A stretch of DNA of 64,000 nt, from assembly GCF_014841135.1 (NCBI RefSeq), contig NZ_JACYTN010000006.1, positions 62,001 to 126,000 on the forward strand, in the 5' to 3' direction. Position numbers and translations under genes: made by a program. Position 1 is the first letter of the stretch, and every line of letters starts with the position of its first letter. The DNA comes from Paenibacillus arenosi. Lineage in GTDB: Bacteria; Bacillota; Bacilli; Paenibacillales; Paenibacillaceae. The notes beneath the pieces are model-generated. The model saw nothing but the letters and a program-made list of their open reading frames with translations, had not been told where the DNA came from and did no database searches. Below, piece by piece: positions 26,658 through 35,488 of this stretch.

Positions 26658-27928
26658 TCTCCTTCACACTTGTATTCTGGGAAGTACATCTGCACTTCTG
26701 AGACGATAAAGCTGAGCACATCACTCGTCGTGAAATTGTTCGTATGATGCAGCCTAAATTTCATCCGCATAATCTTTTTATCCCGCTCAACACGAACATG
26801 ATCGCTAATGAACGGATTCATATTGTACGTCTGTTCCCGCTCATCCGAACGCTCCATAATTGTAATTTCCTCAAGTTCAAGCCCTTTTGATACTTCAAAG
26901 GTTTGAATGAGGCGAACAATTTCCGCTTTTGCACGAACAACTATCGCCTGTCTGCGTGCAAATCGATCGATAAAGCTGGAAACGCGCTTATTGGATTGCC
27001 TATCATACATCGGATGACCTAGTTTACTCGTTACGGGCTGTATAATTTTAAGAACATTCCATAGCATTGACTTCGATTGCGGTGTCACGATGATTAAGTC
27101 CTCATATCCCCGCTTTGTATAGCGGATATCCGCTTCATCTCCATCGATCAAGTAGCCGTGCCCAACACCTGTAGCATGCAAATTCATAACGTGTTCGTAG
27201 CTCACCCGATCCTTTGCAGGCACTGGGAAGCCCACAGTGCGCATCGTTAATCGCTCAATGTTCCACAATGGCACCAAATTCAAGCGTTTGTAGACCTCGT
27301 ATTCTTCCAAATGTACTGAGATTTCAAAAATCTCTTCACCTTCACGGAACATGCCTTCCTCGTAAGTAACGAGATACACATCAAAAAACTTGTATGCATA
27401 AGGATGATTGACGGTTCGCCAAGGCACGTTGTTAACTTGAAATATACGATACAACCTCTCTATTTCTTGCATGTACGTTGCATTTTGTTTGAGCTGTACA
27501 CCTACCGTATGCGATCCCCTTGCTGTAACTATAGTGCCTGTAAACGTCCGCTCTTGTTGAAGCAGCGACTTCAATAGAACAAAGTCACACTCCAAGAACA
27601 ACGTTAGTAAATAAGCATCTTCACCGCGATTCAAAGCTGTTAGCAGCTCCGTCATATTGCAGATCTGCTTATCCATATCGGCCGCCACCATCGGATGAAG
27701 GTATTCATGAATGGGATCGACATCCTCTCTAGCAGCAAGCGAGACGTAGATATCGTATTTATCTCCCCAGTCTTCCATTTCATTAAATACACGCTCTTCG
27801 AGTTGACGGTTCATCTCTTCTTGATACTCCATTAGATTCAATAGAGCGCCACTTACAATCTGCTTAAGCATCTTACGCTGTTCAAGGTCTTCCATTCGGC
27901 TAAGCCGATCGAGTATGATATCCTTCAT
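26648..27928 (-). CDS. Unknown protein of the CIS-like cluster
   Basis: A 426-427-aa protein. The ATG at 27928 overlaps the stop of the PP2C-like gene as TGATG, so the two are translationally coupled. The N-terminus is helical (DRLSRMEDLEQRKMLKQIV, YQEEMNRQLEERVFNEMED). The middle carries beta-rich segments (FFDVYLVTYEEGMF, EEIFEISVHLEEYEVY), and the C-terminus ends SFIVSEVQMYFPEY. I recall similar proteins in clostridial genomes under uninformative names. The gene order makes a structural or baseplate role possible, but nothing in the sequence proves it. Confidence 0.72.
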   Translation of the reverse strand: MKDIILDRLSRMEDLEQRKMLKQIVSGALLNLMEYQEEMNRQLEERVFNEMEDWGDKYDIYVSLAAREDVDPIHEYLHPMVAADMDKQICNMTELLTALNRGEDAYLLTLFLECDFVLLKSLLQQERTFTGTIVTARGSHTVGVQLKQNATYMQEIERLYRIFQVNNVPWRTVNHPYAYKFFDVYLVTYEEGMFREGEEIFEISVHLEEYEVYKRLNLVPLWNIERLTMRTVGFPVPAKDRVSYEHVMNLHATGVGHGYLIDGDEADIRYTKRGYEDLIIVTPQSKSMLWNVLKIIQPVTSKLGHPMYDRQSNKRVSSFIDRFARRQAIVVRAKAEIVRLIQTFEVSKGLELEEITIMERSDEREQTYNMNPFISDHVRVERDKKIMRMKFRLHHTNNFTTSDVLSFIVSEVQMYFPEYKCEGEWT

Positions 27929-29895
27929 CAACGTTCACGACCTCCTTGCTGCGCCCGCTCCATACGATTATCCGAAGTAGCAGCCTGATCTCCTGTTGAT
28001 TGTGATCCAGTAGAGCTTCCCGTTGGTTCCGACTCCCCTGTAGACTTAGAATTTGAGGCAGGTGACTCAGAATTCCTTGGTCCATCCGATCGTGAGCGCT
28101 GTCCTGCTATAGCTCCACCATTTTCTTTAGCCTCTTCCCTGCTCGTTTCTGGCGTATTTCTAGTGCCGGATGCTGCCCCATTGTCATCAACAGGGACGCT
28201 TGTACCATTCACAGACGGTGTTGTTAGCTGCGAAGAGGAAGCAGGCGGATTGACGTTAGAAGCTGGTACATTTGTATTAGGCTGTGTCACCACCGGAGGG
28301 GTAACAGCATCACCAGACGCGCCTGCATCAGCAGCACCCGGCGCAGTGGCAGGAGGTACTGGCGGCTCCATCTTATCCAAAGCCTTCGAAATTTTCCGCT
28401 CCATCCCGAGCACCTTCTCCAGCATATTAATTTCTTGATAAATTTGTTGTGCAGACACATATGACTCAATCGCCATTAAATAATCTTGCGCGGTCATGAG
28501 CTTGTCTCCATCCTTCTCCAGCTTCTCGGCTTCAAGCTGCTTCGTTCCTTTTACAATGCCATACAGCTTTTCTTGCGTAGCTAGCAGCTTCTCCTGAATG
28601 ACATCCGCCTTCTCATAAGAGGAAGTCGCCGCCGCTTTACTTGCACGTATGTAGGCATTTTGAGCACCAAGATAGTTGCCACTCTGGAACTTCATATCGC
28701 CTTCTTTGACCATGTCCAACACCTTGACATGAGCCTTCGTACGCTCAATTCGTTCTTCCATATCGGCACGGCTTATTTCCTTATGTGATTCCGACTCTTT
28801 AAGCGCAATTTCATACATGCTTAATGCCTTCGGATAATTTCCTTCTTTAAATAACTTATCTCCATCAACCACAAGCTGCACGAGACGCTGCTTATTCGTA
28901 AACAACTGCTTGTTCACACGATCTTTCAAACGAATAGCGGCATTTCGACCATCGCTGAACTCTTTAAATGCCTGATCATAATTGCCGTCCCGTAAATAGA
29001 CTTCACCATTTTGCCTATTATCGATCATGCCTTGCACAAGCTCCGCTTTATTAGCAGCCTGCCGTGCCATCATGTACCACGCACCACCGCCCAGTAGTGC
29101 GAACAGAAGAACCATAATGAGAATGCGACGCATAATAAGCCATTTCTTCTGCGGGTCTTCCTTAAATATTTTATTAGCAAAAATAGCTGCTGCTGTATAA
29201 TTGCGAATAACCTTTGTCTGCTTGCTGAGCAAAATATCTTCCAGCGTATCCACCATCTGTTCAGGGGATTGTGCTTCTTCGGCGGCATCCAGCATTTCGA
29301 CACGACTAACGCCTTCCCACAATCCAGATGTACATAACAGCATTGCATCTCCATCTTCAAGTCGAAACTTCGGCGATACGTATGGTTCCATCGGTTCAGG
29401 TTGTCCCACATATTGCAGTAAATTGTGGCGTTCCTCGTGGTGATCCAGCGCTTCATCCGATATTTTCTCTTCATTCGCAAGCTGCTGCGCCAAGCTCAAA
29501 TCCTTGCTCTTAAACGTCAATCGCCCTTGTCTAAAATGATATAAGCGGGTGTTGCCCACTCCCGCCCATCGAATTCGTGTATAATCAGTCGCAACGATCG
29601 TCAAGCTAGCCTTGAGCCTGACTCGGGTGCTATCCATCTTTAATCGTTCATGTGCACGGCGCAAGTACCGCTTCAGTCGAAATCGAGACATCGTAGGCTT
29701 CTGTTGGAATTGATTCAATATCGTCTGAATCGCAAGCTCCGCGCTCTCTATTTCCCGGTCCGTATCAAGCCCGTCAGCAATGACCCAGCAAGCTTTGTCG
29801 TCCATTTCCACGAACGCAAAAAAATCTTTATTGTTCACGAACGTGCCGGCTTCTGAAACGAAGCTTGTCACAAATTCACTGTTGTCTCTTCTCAT
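27928..29895 (-). CDS. Degenerate PP2C-like membrane protein with TPR and disordered tail
   Basis: A 655-aa protein. Residues 1-245 have the PP2C fold but lost key acidic residues: the usual DGMGG is ADGLDTD, the usual CSDGL is CTSGLWEGV, and the final DN-T motif is NYTAAAIF. It is therefore probably not an active phosphatase. A membrane segment follows (ILIMVLLFALLGGGAWYMM, about 262-282), then TPR-like helices (DGDKLFKEGNYPKALSMYE, about 345-365), placing the TPR part outside the cytoplasm. A Pro/Ser/Thr-rich tail runs from about 525 to the end. It may bind phosphoproteins or regulate the active phosphatase encoded directly upstream. Strong fold evidence; role inferred. Confidence 0.82.
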   Translation of the reverse strand: MRRDNSEFVTSFVSEAGTFVNNKDFFAFVEMDDKACWVIADGLDTDREIESAELAIQTILNQFQQKPTMSRFRLKRYLRRAHERLKMDSTRVRLKASLTIVATDYTRIRWAGVGNTRLYHFRQGRLTFKSKDLSLAQQLANEEKISDEALDHHEERHNLLQYVGQPEPMEPYVSPKFRLEDGDAMLLCTSGLWEGVSRVEMLDAAEEAQSPEQMVDTLEDILLSKQTKVIRNYTAAAIFANKIFKEDPQKKWLIMRRILIMVLLFALLGGGAWYMMARQAANKAELVQGMIDNRQNGEVYLRDGNYDQAFKEFSDGRNAAIRLKDRVNKQLFTNKQRLVQLVVDGDKLFKEGNYPKALSMYEIALKESESHKEISRADMEERIERTKAHVKVLDMVKEGDMKFQSGNYLGAQNAYIRASKAAATSSYEKADVIQEKLLATQEKLYGIVKGTKQLEAEKLEKDGDKLMTAQDYLMAIESYVSAQQIYQEINMLEKVLGMERKISKALDKMEPPVPPATAPGAADAGASGDAVTPPVVTQPNTNVPASNVNPPASSSQLTTPSVNGTSVPVDDNGAASGTRNTPETSREEAKENGGAIAGQRSRSDGPRNSESPASNSKSTGESEPTGSSTGSQSTGDQAATSDNRMERAQQGGRER

Positions 29896-29949
29896 CCGTG
29901 TGCCCCGCTCCTCCTTCGCTACTCGCTCTCTCCTGCCGCGGCTGCCCTG

Positions 29950-30786
29950 TTAACGATGCTCTAAAATAATGATTGTTGCATTGTCTTGATTCGGTTTGTT
30001 ACGCTGTTCCACGACCTCAATAATGTGCTGTGCTGCTTCATGAGGGGATAGCGGTTGCGATAAAATGTTCTCCAATTCCAGCTCCGTCAAGCAATTTGTA
30101 ATCCCGTCACTGCACAGGACAATTTTATCTCCCGGCTGCAGCCAAATCGGCGCACCGCAAACTTCCATATGCTTAAAGCGCTCGAACCCTAGAAAGTTAA
30201 CAAGCCGCTTGCGCATCGGATGGTCTACGACATCTTCCTTGGCGATTTCGCGGCGCAAATATCTTTCTTTCAGCACAGATTCCAGCGTGTGCTTCTCATT
30301 AATCTCAATCCATTCCTTATTGCGAAATATGGCAATGATGCTGTCTCCGACTGCTCCCCAATACAGCTGCTCATCAGCAATAACAGCTGCTACGAGCGTC
30401 GTTCCACCTCGCTGCCCCTTCAAATTGCGTACAATCTCGCTATTGCTCATGCGAGCCGCCTTAGGGAAAAATTGCTCGAGCATATTCGGATGATCCAGCT
30501 TGAGAAATTCTCGAATAAACGTGTTAACCGCAATCGTACTCGCCAATCTTCCATTTTCTAATCCACTCATTCCATCTGCCAATACAGCAGCTGTCCCAAT
30601 TGGTGTCGTTACGGATGAGAAGTAGTCATCCTGCTCGTCTCTTGCCCCAATCGTCTGCCCATTACCGATACGAACATCGGATGTATCTTCCTCTGCTTCC
30701 ATTCGCCGCTTTGCAATGAGTAAGCCAATAAGTAGGACTGCTAGACCTGCTAAAATGAGATAGGGTACTCCATTCATATCACTCAT
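29950..30786 (-). CDS. Membrane-anchored PP2C-type Ser/Thr phosphatase
   Basis: A 278-aa protein. ATG at 30786 is chosen because AGGTAGGG precedes it; the longer frame to 30822 overlaps the FHA gene and has no ribosome site. One membrane segment (LILAGLAVLLIGLLIA, about 9-25) is followed by a complete PP2C domain with metal ligands present: LADGMSGLENG, GAVGDS, VLCSDGIT and NQDNATIII. It should dephosphorylate Ser/Thr on cytoplasmic proteins, the counterpart of the kinase at 37789-38715. T6SS PppA has the same role in the threonine phosphorylation pathway. High confidence in the enzyme. Confidence 0.93.
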   Translation of the reverse strand: MSDMNGVPYLILAGLAVLLIGLLIAKRRMEAEEDTSDVRIGNGQTIGARDEQDDYFSSVTTPIGTAAVLADGMSGLENGRLASTIAVNTFIREFLKLDHPNMLEQFFPKAARMSNSEIVRNLKGQRGGTTLVAAVIADEQLYWGAVGDSIIAIFRNKEWIEINEKHTLESVLKERYLRREIAKEDVVDHPMRKRLVNFLGFERFKHMEVCGAPIWLQPGDKIVLCSDGITNCLTELELENILSQPLSPHEAAQHIIEVVEQRNKPNQDNATIIILEHR

Positions 30787-30800
30787 AATTGTCCCTACCT

Positions 30801-31328
30801 TCATCCAGCCTGATGATCCCACTCAAAGTGAATGCCGCATAAGGGGATGAACAAGAATTTACTCTGCCCAAGCTCAATCACATCGTAGGCATTCAGCTCC
30901 ACAGGTGAATATACGGCCTCATTATTGTGATAAGCTAACCCTGAGGCATCTCCTGGAAGTAGGAAGAAATTGCGCTTCTTCGGATCATATACGATGACTG
31001 CATGATTACGACGAGAGATCGCGTTATCGCCCAAGATACGAATATGCATTTCCTCGGCACGGCCGATAAAATTCTTCTCCGCCATAATTCGATAGTCCTG
31101 GCCTTGCTGGGGGCCTTCAATGCATACAAGCCAGCCCGTTACTGGTGATACTCCATCTGTCTCACCTAAATAAGGAAGCGTGCGATCATCTTCCTCTACT
31201 TTTGCAGGCACTTTGCGGCTTTCAGCTTCGGGCTCCACTGCGACATTACAGTACGGACAGATGCTTCCGTGCTTGCGTGTACTAAACATGTGACCATTTG
31301 CGCATCTTCTCAAACTCATTGTGCTCAT
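30801..31328 (-). CDS. FHA-domain protein with N-terminal zinc ribbon
   Basis: A 175-aa cytoplasmic protein. Residues 8-28 form a zinc-ribbon-like motif (CANGHMF, then CPYC). Residues about 75-170 are a forkhead-associated domain: FIGRAEEMHIRI, then ISRRNHAVIVYD, then YDVIELGQSKFLFI. FHA domains bind phosphothreonine, so it likely reads phosphorylation set by the cluster kinase. It is tightly packed between the membrane FHA gene (8-bp gap) and the active PP2C gene. The loop GR and SRRNHA residues needed for phosphopeptide contact are present. Confidence 0.9.
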   Translation of the reverse strand: MSTMSLRRCANGHMFSTRKHGSICPYCNVAVEPEAESRKVPAKVEEDDRTLPYLGETDGVSPVTGWLVCIEGPQQGQDYRIMAEKNFIGRAEEMHIRILGDNAISRRNHAVIVYDPKKRNFFLLPGDASGLAYHNNEAVYSPVELNAYDVIELGQSKFLFIPLCGIHFEWDHQAG

Positions 31329-31336
31329 TCCCCCGT

Positions 31337-31891
31337 CTATTTCATTTGAAGCCGTGTATTTGCAACTAAAATAATATCTCCTTGCTCAAGCTTGTGAGGA
31401 TGTTCCTTTTCCAATCGCTGCTTGCTGCCTGAACCACGATGTTGGATGCCTGTCCCGTTGCGGGACTCAATATCCTCGATATACCAAACGCCCGAAGCAT
31501 AGTTAAGAACAGCATGTTCTTTACTAATCAACGAGGCGTACTCAGACTCCGTCAAATCTATATCAACCTCGCTCTGATTCGATCTTTTTCCAATCAGCAA
31601 GGACGTTTCCCCATTTATGTACCATTCCTTGATACTATCTCCATCTTCATTTAGCAGCACAAGCTTCGTAATACCTACAGGCTCTACAATTGCAGCTGCT
31701 GGTTGTTTTTGTTGCGCAAACCTCCAACCAACTCCAATTGCCGTACCAACGAGCATAATTCCTGCTGCTACCATGACACCCTGCGTCTGATTCATAACGA
31801 AGGCATAGTAGACAATACCAAGCATAATGACAACCAGCATTGCATTAATCACTTGAATCCAAGTGCTGCGTGAACGGGTTGACTCCTTCAC
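31337..31891 (-). CDS. Membrane-anchored FHA-domain protein
   Basis: A 184-aa protein. GTG at 31891 is preferred because AGGAGGAG lies 5 bases before it; the frame is open to 31921. Two hydrophobic segments (VINAMLVVIMLGIVYYAFV and VMVAAGIMLVGTAIGVGW) anchor it near the N-terminus. The C-terminal FHA domain has LLIGKRSNQSEVDI, LISKEHAVL and DIESRNGTGI, the standard phosphothreonine-binding loops. It probably recruits a phosphorylated partner to the membrane, comparable to Fha1/TagH-type proteins in T6SS. First gene after a 227-bp gap. Confidence 0.9.
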   Translation of the reverse strand: MKESTRSRSTWIQVINAMLVVIMLGIVYYAFVMNQTQGVMVAAGIMLVGTAIGVGWRFAQQKQPAAAIVEPVGITKLVLLNEDGDSIKEWYINGETSLLIGKRSNQSEVDIDLTESEYASLISKEHAVLNYASGVWYIEDIESRNGTGIQHRGSGSKQRLEKEHPHKLEQGDIILVANTRLQMK

Positions 31892-32148
31892 ATGGACTCC
31901 TCCTATCTTTGCTTCTCTCATAGTTCTATGCGGATTAGCAATCGAATGTAAGAGACATTTTTATCGCCCAATAGAATCGTTGATTTCGTGCTAGAAACCA
32001 CAAATGATCATTTCCATAGAGAAATAAAAAATTGCTCCAAATCCGGCTTGATCCTCACATCTTCGTTGTACTGCCAAGAGAAAGAGCATTGCGCTCCTCC
32101 TAACGGAGAGAGCCTAGTTGCCATATTCATATTCGTTAACCGATTACA

Positions 32149-32616
32149 CTAGCGTTTACGCCCGCCGAAATAACGTTCAAACAGTTCCGATGTATCGATG
32201 GGATTGTTCTTTCCATTTCGATTTTGATTCACTTTGCCTTCCTTCGACTTCGGATCAAATCCGAAAAACCGCTCAAAGTTCTGATGCATCTGCTGCATGT
32301 CGAACTCCACTTTTCCTGATGCTGCGGTACTACCTTTTTGTCTGCCTGCTTGAGTAAAGGATGATGATCCCGCTTGTGCCCCTGCCCTTGATCCGCTGTC
32401 TTTTTGAGCTAACTGCTCATCATAAACTTGCCTTGACGCTTCATCCGACAGTACTTGATAAGCCGAAGCCAATGCTTTGAATCTAGCTTCCGCTTGCGCA
32501 TTTCCTGGATTGACATCAGGATGATAGGTTTTTGCCAAGCGACGATAAGATTTCTTAATCTCATCTGCGGATGCCGTTGAACATACTTCGAGCAATTCAT
32601 AATAGTTTAGATTCAT
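32149..32616 (-). CDS. J-domain co-chaperone
   Basis: A 155-aa protein; ATG at 32616 is chosen because GAGGAAT precedes it. Residues 1-65 are a J domain with the HPD motif ([11 protein letters not shown]) and the usual helices YYELLEV and [11 protein letters not shown]. The C-terminal 85 residues are Gly/Ser/Gln-rich, then [15 protein letters not shown] and [12 protein letters not shown]. There is no zinc-finger or client domain of full DnaJ. It should stimulate the ATPase of an Hsp70, most likely the dedicated one at 23265-25925. Confidence 0.92.
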   Translation of the reverse strand: MNLNYYELLEVCSTASADEIKKSYRRLAKTYHPDVNPGNAQAEARFKALASAYQVLSDEASRQVYDEQLAQKDSGSRAGAQAGSSSFTQAGRQKGSTAASGKVEFDMQQMHQNFERFFGFDPKSKEGKVNQNRNGKNNPIDTSELFERYFGGRKR

Positions 32617-32674
32617 CGTATTATTCCTCATTTAAAGGATTGGATTAACTCTCTTTCACCAGTGCAGGTACACA

Positions 32675-32697
32675 TTAAGGGGCATAACGCCCCTTAA
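32675..32697. promoter_or_regulatory. Perfect hairpin after the tube gene
   Basis: TTAAGGGGC and GCCCCTTAA flank a 5-base loop, between the tube gene stop and the J-protein gene. No T run follows, so it is more likely an RNA stabiliser or attenuator that lowers expression of downstream genes relative to the tube than a full terminator. Confidence 0.6.
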
Positions 32698-32731
32698 CAT
32701 GCGAATTCCCCGTCGGGAGGCATCGTTACGC

Positions 32732-33157
32732 TTATACAGCGTAGCCGCCTTCGATTTTTGTGAATTCTGTTTTGTCTTTCTTTTGTTTGATATAAAGCGT
32801 GAATTTACCTACGCCCTCTGTATCGCCGAAAGACTCTGTGTAGTCGACTACGAAAGCGTTTGGAAGATGGATTTTGCGAACTACTTGATCCGCAGCGATT
32901 ACTTCCAATGTTACTTTGCGGTAGCAATCCGCTTTCTCAGCAGATACGAGCGACCAATTAGCCAACTTCAATGTGTCGTCAGCACTTTCCCCGTCAACTG
33001 CTGTGATGATTTTTCCTGACAACTTGATTGTTGCACCCACGTCTGTGGAGCGAGCATTGGAATCATCCGGTGTGTCTGTTTCGTATTGAACCGTTTGGAT
33101 GTTGTCCATACCCAATTCGATAGTTTCTGCACCTTCAACTTTTAATCTGAATCCCAT
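32732..33157 (-). CDS. Candidate Hcp/gp19-like tube protein
   Basis: A 141-aa protein. ATG at 33157 is chosen because AGGAGG lies 7 bases before it. It is rich in beta strands: FRLKVEGAETIELGMD at the start, KLSGKIITAVDG in the middle and GVGKFTLYIKQKKDKTEF at the end, with no signal peptide or membrane segment. The size (Hcp and gp19 are usually 140-175 aa), the strand pattern and its place right after the candidate sheath gene fit the inner tube of a contractile system. I recall similar clostridial proteins under misleading protease names. The assignment is inference, not a sequence match I can prove. Confidence 0.6.
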   Translation of the reverse strand: MGFRLKVEGAETIELGMDNIQTVQYETDTPDDSNARSTDVGATIKLSGKIITAVDGESADDTLKLANWSLVSAEKADCYRKVTLEVIAADQVVRKIHLPNAFVVDYTESFGDTEGVGKFTLYIKQKKDKTEFTKIEGGYAV

Positions 33158-33319
33158 GAAAAAACCTCCTCTTAAAATAAATAATGGCTGTTCGAGGATG
33201 ACCCTCGAAATATATGTGAAGAGTTGTGACAATTAGTCACATCCCAAGCACACGAATCAGTGTGCACGAACAGAAAAGTGCTACCTTTAGAAACACACTC
33301 AGGCTATAGCTCTATTCAA

Positions 33320-35488
33320 CTAAGCTTTGACTGGAGTAGTAGCCTTTGTAATCGAAACTTCCAAGTTCTTCACGTTGCCGTTGAAGACGAGATCGATGTG
33401 ACAAAGATTGCTCTTCTCATCGATGATATAGGTCATATCGTCGCCTTCTTGAACGATGGAGTTCACGAAGCCTTTGGCGTTAAGCCACTTGCTCTTCTGA
33501 CTGCTTGGATTGTTGCTGAAAAATTTCGCGATATTGTCATGCTTGAAGTCACCTGTCTGGAAGCGAAGAATACGCTCGATGTACGTACTGACGAGTGTTT
33601 TATATAAAGAGTCGAAGCCGTCTTCAGCCGAAGCCAAGCTGCGAGCTTTATAGACTGTAATCCGTTTAATATCTTTTCCTTGCAGCTGCGCATTCTCAGA
33701 TGAGAAGACGAACCCAAAGTTACGCTTATTGATGGCATCCTTGATGTTATTTGTAAATCCGGAAATTTCTTTCGCCATCGTCGTAACGGTACGCAAGCTG
33801 TTGTCTGCTGCCTCGATATCGAAGCGCACGCCTGGGAAATCTTTGCCGACATTTTTGAATGACTCCTTCAAATAGTCAGGACATTGTGAAGCGGCAACAA
33901 TCCCTGCCGCTACGTAAGATGCTCCCACATAGACACCTTCAATCCAAAGCTTTAAGATATCTTCTTTTTCCTTGGAAAGCTGAACACCCTGCTCCGTTTG
34001 AAGCATGCGACTGTCGATAATGACTCCGGACTTGTCCTTCGGAATAATCGTAAAGTTCGGGATACAAGGCACCGCGAATTCACTGTAGTCTTTACGAATA
34101 AGCACATTGCACTTGTCGATATATTTTTCAATCCCGGCTGTAGACATGCTGTTGAACGTCGTCTCTTCACCAGTCTCAAAGCTAAAGAACACTTGTACTT
34201 TATAAGGCTTGATCGTATCAAGCAGTACAGACAGCGATTCCATCGTATTACCATCCTGTTTCACTGCCTTTTCGTTCCCGCGGAAACGCTCACGGCTGAC
34301 TCGCACTGCACTGGAAGACCCCATATCAACGGATGGCACGATACCGAACCAAATCGTTTCAGAGAAATCATTTTTAGAGTTAACTGTATTTAAATACGCT
34401 TCGAGACGAGGCATATTACTGCTCTTAATCGTCATGTCCAGCTTGCTGTTTGTAATGAGCATGGCAGGCAGCATGCCGCGATTTTTGGTTGTATATTGAT
34501 CAAAGAACAACTTAATCCCTAGCATTTTCTCTACAAGCGGCTTCACTGTTTTGACGAAGTCGTCTTTGGCATTTTTGTAGAATTCCAAATACGTGTTATA
34601 GTTCTGAACTTCCTTCTCTACGTTAATGTCCGACTGTACAGCAGGAAGTGGACAGAACGTACGCACAACCAAGTCCTTCACGTATGCAGAAGGCGACTCG
34701 GTAACCGAATCATAGTCATCTTCGAATACAGTAACGAGCTCATTACTGCCGTTGTCATCTCTCAGCATAAGTGCCGTACTGTCCACTTTCGGTGCTTCTA
34801 TGATTTTCAGTTCGCCATTTTCACCGATCATTAGCGTACCAATTTGAATGCTCTCAGATTGGTTCTCTTCAGATGAACCGCCAAGCAGTAAACGCGTCTT
34901 AATATCTTCGATTGCTAGCGGTAGCAGAGCCATCACGTTGTTATAGTTTTTGCTTGCATCCTCGAACAAGCCATTCAGCTTGTCGCCGATATCAAGCTTC
35001 TTCGGATCGTTGTCATCCAATTCTTCGTACTGGTTGTACACATAATGAATTTCTTTACGAACCTGACGAATATCGTCCATCACTTTCTTTGGCGAGATCA
35101 TATCGAGCAAGTTCTCAAACTTGAAGTCCACATTGATGATGCCCTGGCTTTTCTTCGTATCAATTAACGTAAACAGCATTTTCAAGAAATCATTGTTCTG
35201 GTCAATACGAATTTCAGAAATACAATCATCGGAGATGCCTTCCGGCTTACGCAGTGTATACAATACTCGTTGATTCGAAGCGTTATAGAATGAGTACACT
35301 GTTGGGGAAAACTTAGTGAGAAACTCGTCAAAGTTTCGGACTAGCAAGTGTTGATTAATTTCTTTTATCTTGTCATCACTTAGGCTGTCGATTCCTCTTA
35401 CATCGCCAACAATGGTCAAAAGGTCTAATTTCTCAGGATTAATCTCTTCGAATAGCATCGTTCGATTCGTCTGATGAATAATGTCCAC
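33320..35488 (-). CDS. Candidate contractile sheath protein
   Basis: A 722-aa soluble protein starting with GTG (TAG lies four codons upstream; an ATG ten codons in is an alternative). No signal peptide or transmembrane segment. The second half carries features that recall TssC or phage sheaths: FAVPCIPNFTIIPKDK, VGASYVAAGIVAASQCPDYL, ITVYKARSLASAEDGFDSL, then YIERILRFQTGDFKHDNI and KSKWLNAKGFVNSIV near the C-terminus. The first 250 residues are unusual and could be an inserted or TssB-like part. It is the first gene of the transcript and is followed by the candidate tube gene, the order seen in contractile systems. A structure prediction is needed. Confidence 0.55.
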   Translation of the reverse strand: MDIIHQTNRTMLFEEINPEKLDLLTIVGDVRGIDSLSDDKIKEINQHLLVRNFDEFLTKFSPTVYSFYNASNQRVLYTLRKPEGISDDCISEIRIDQNNDFLKMLFTLIDTKKSQGIINVDFKFENLLDMISPKKVMDDIRQVRKEIHYVYNQYEELDDNDPKKLDIGDKLNGLFEDASKNYNNVMALLPLAIEDIKTRLLLGGSSEENQSESIQIGTLMIGENGELKIIEAPKVDSTALMLRDDNGSNELVTVFEDDYDSVTESPSAYVKDLVVRTFCPLPAVQSDINVEKEVQNYNTYLEFYKNAKDDFVKTVKPLVEKMLGIKLFFDQYTTKNRGMLPAMLITNSKLDMTIKSSNMPRLEAYLNTVNSKNDFSETIWFGIVPSVDMGSSSAVRVSRERFRGNEKAVKQDGNTMESLSVLLDTIKPYKVQVFFSFETGEETTFNSMSTAGIEKYIDKCNVLIRKDYSEFAVPCIPNFTIIPKDKSGVIIDSRMLQTEQGVQLSKEKEDILKLWIEGVYVGASYVAAGIVAASQCPDYLKESFKNVGKDFPGVRFDIEAADNSLRTVTTMAKEISGFTNNIKDAINKRNFGFVFSSENAQLQGKDIKRITVYKARSLASAEDGFDSLYKTLVSTYIERILRFQTGDFKHDNIAKFFSNNPSSQKSKWLNAKGFVNSIVQEGDDMTYIIDEKSNLCHIDLVFNGNVKNLEVSITKATTPVKA

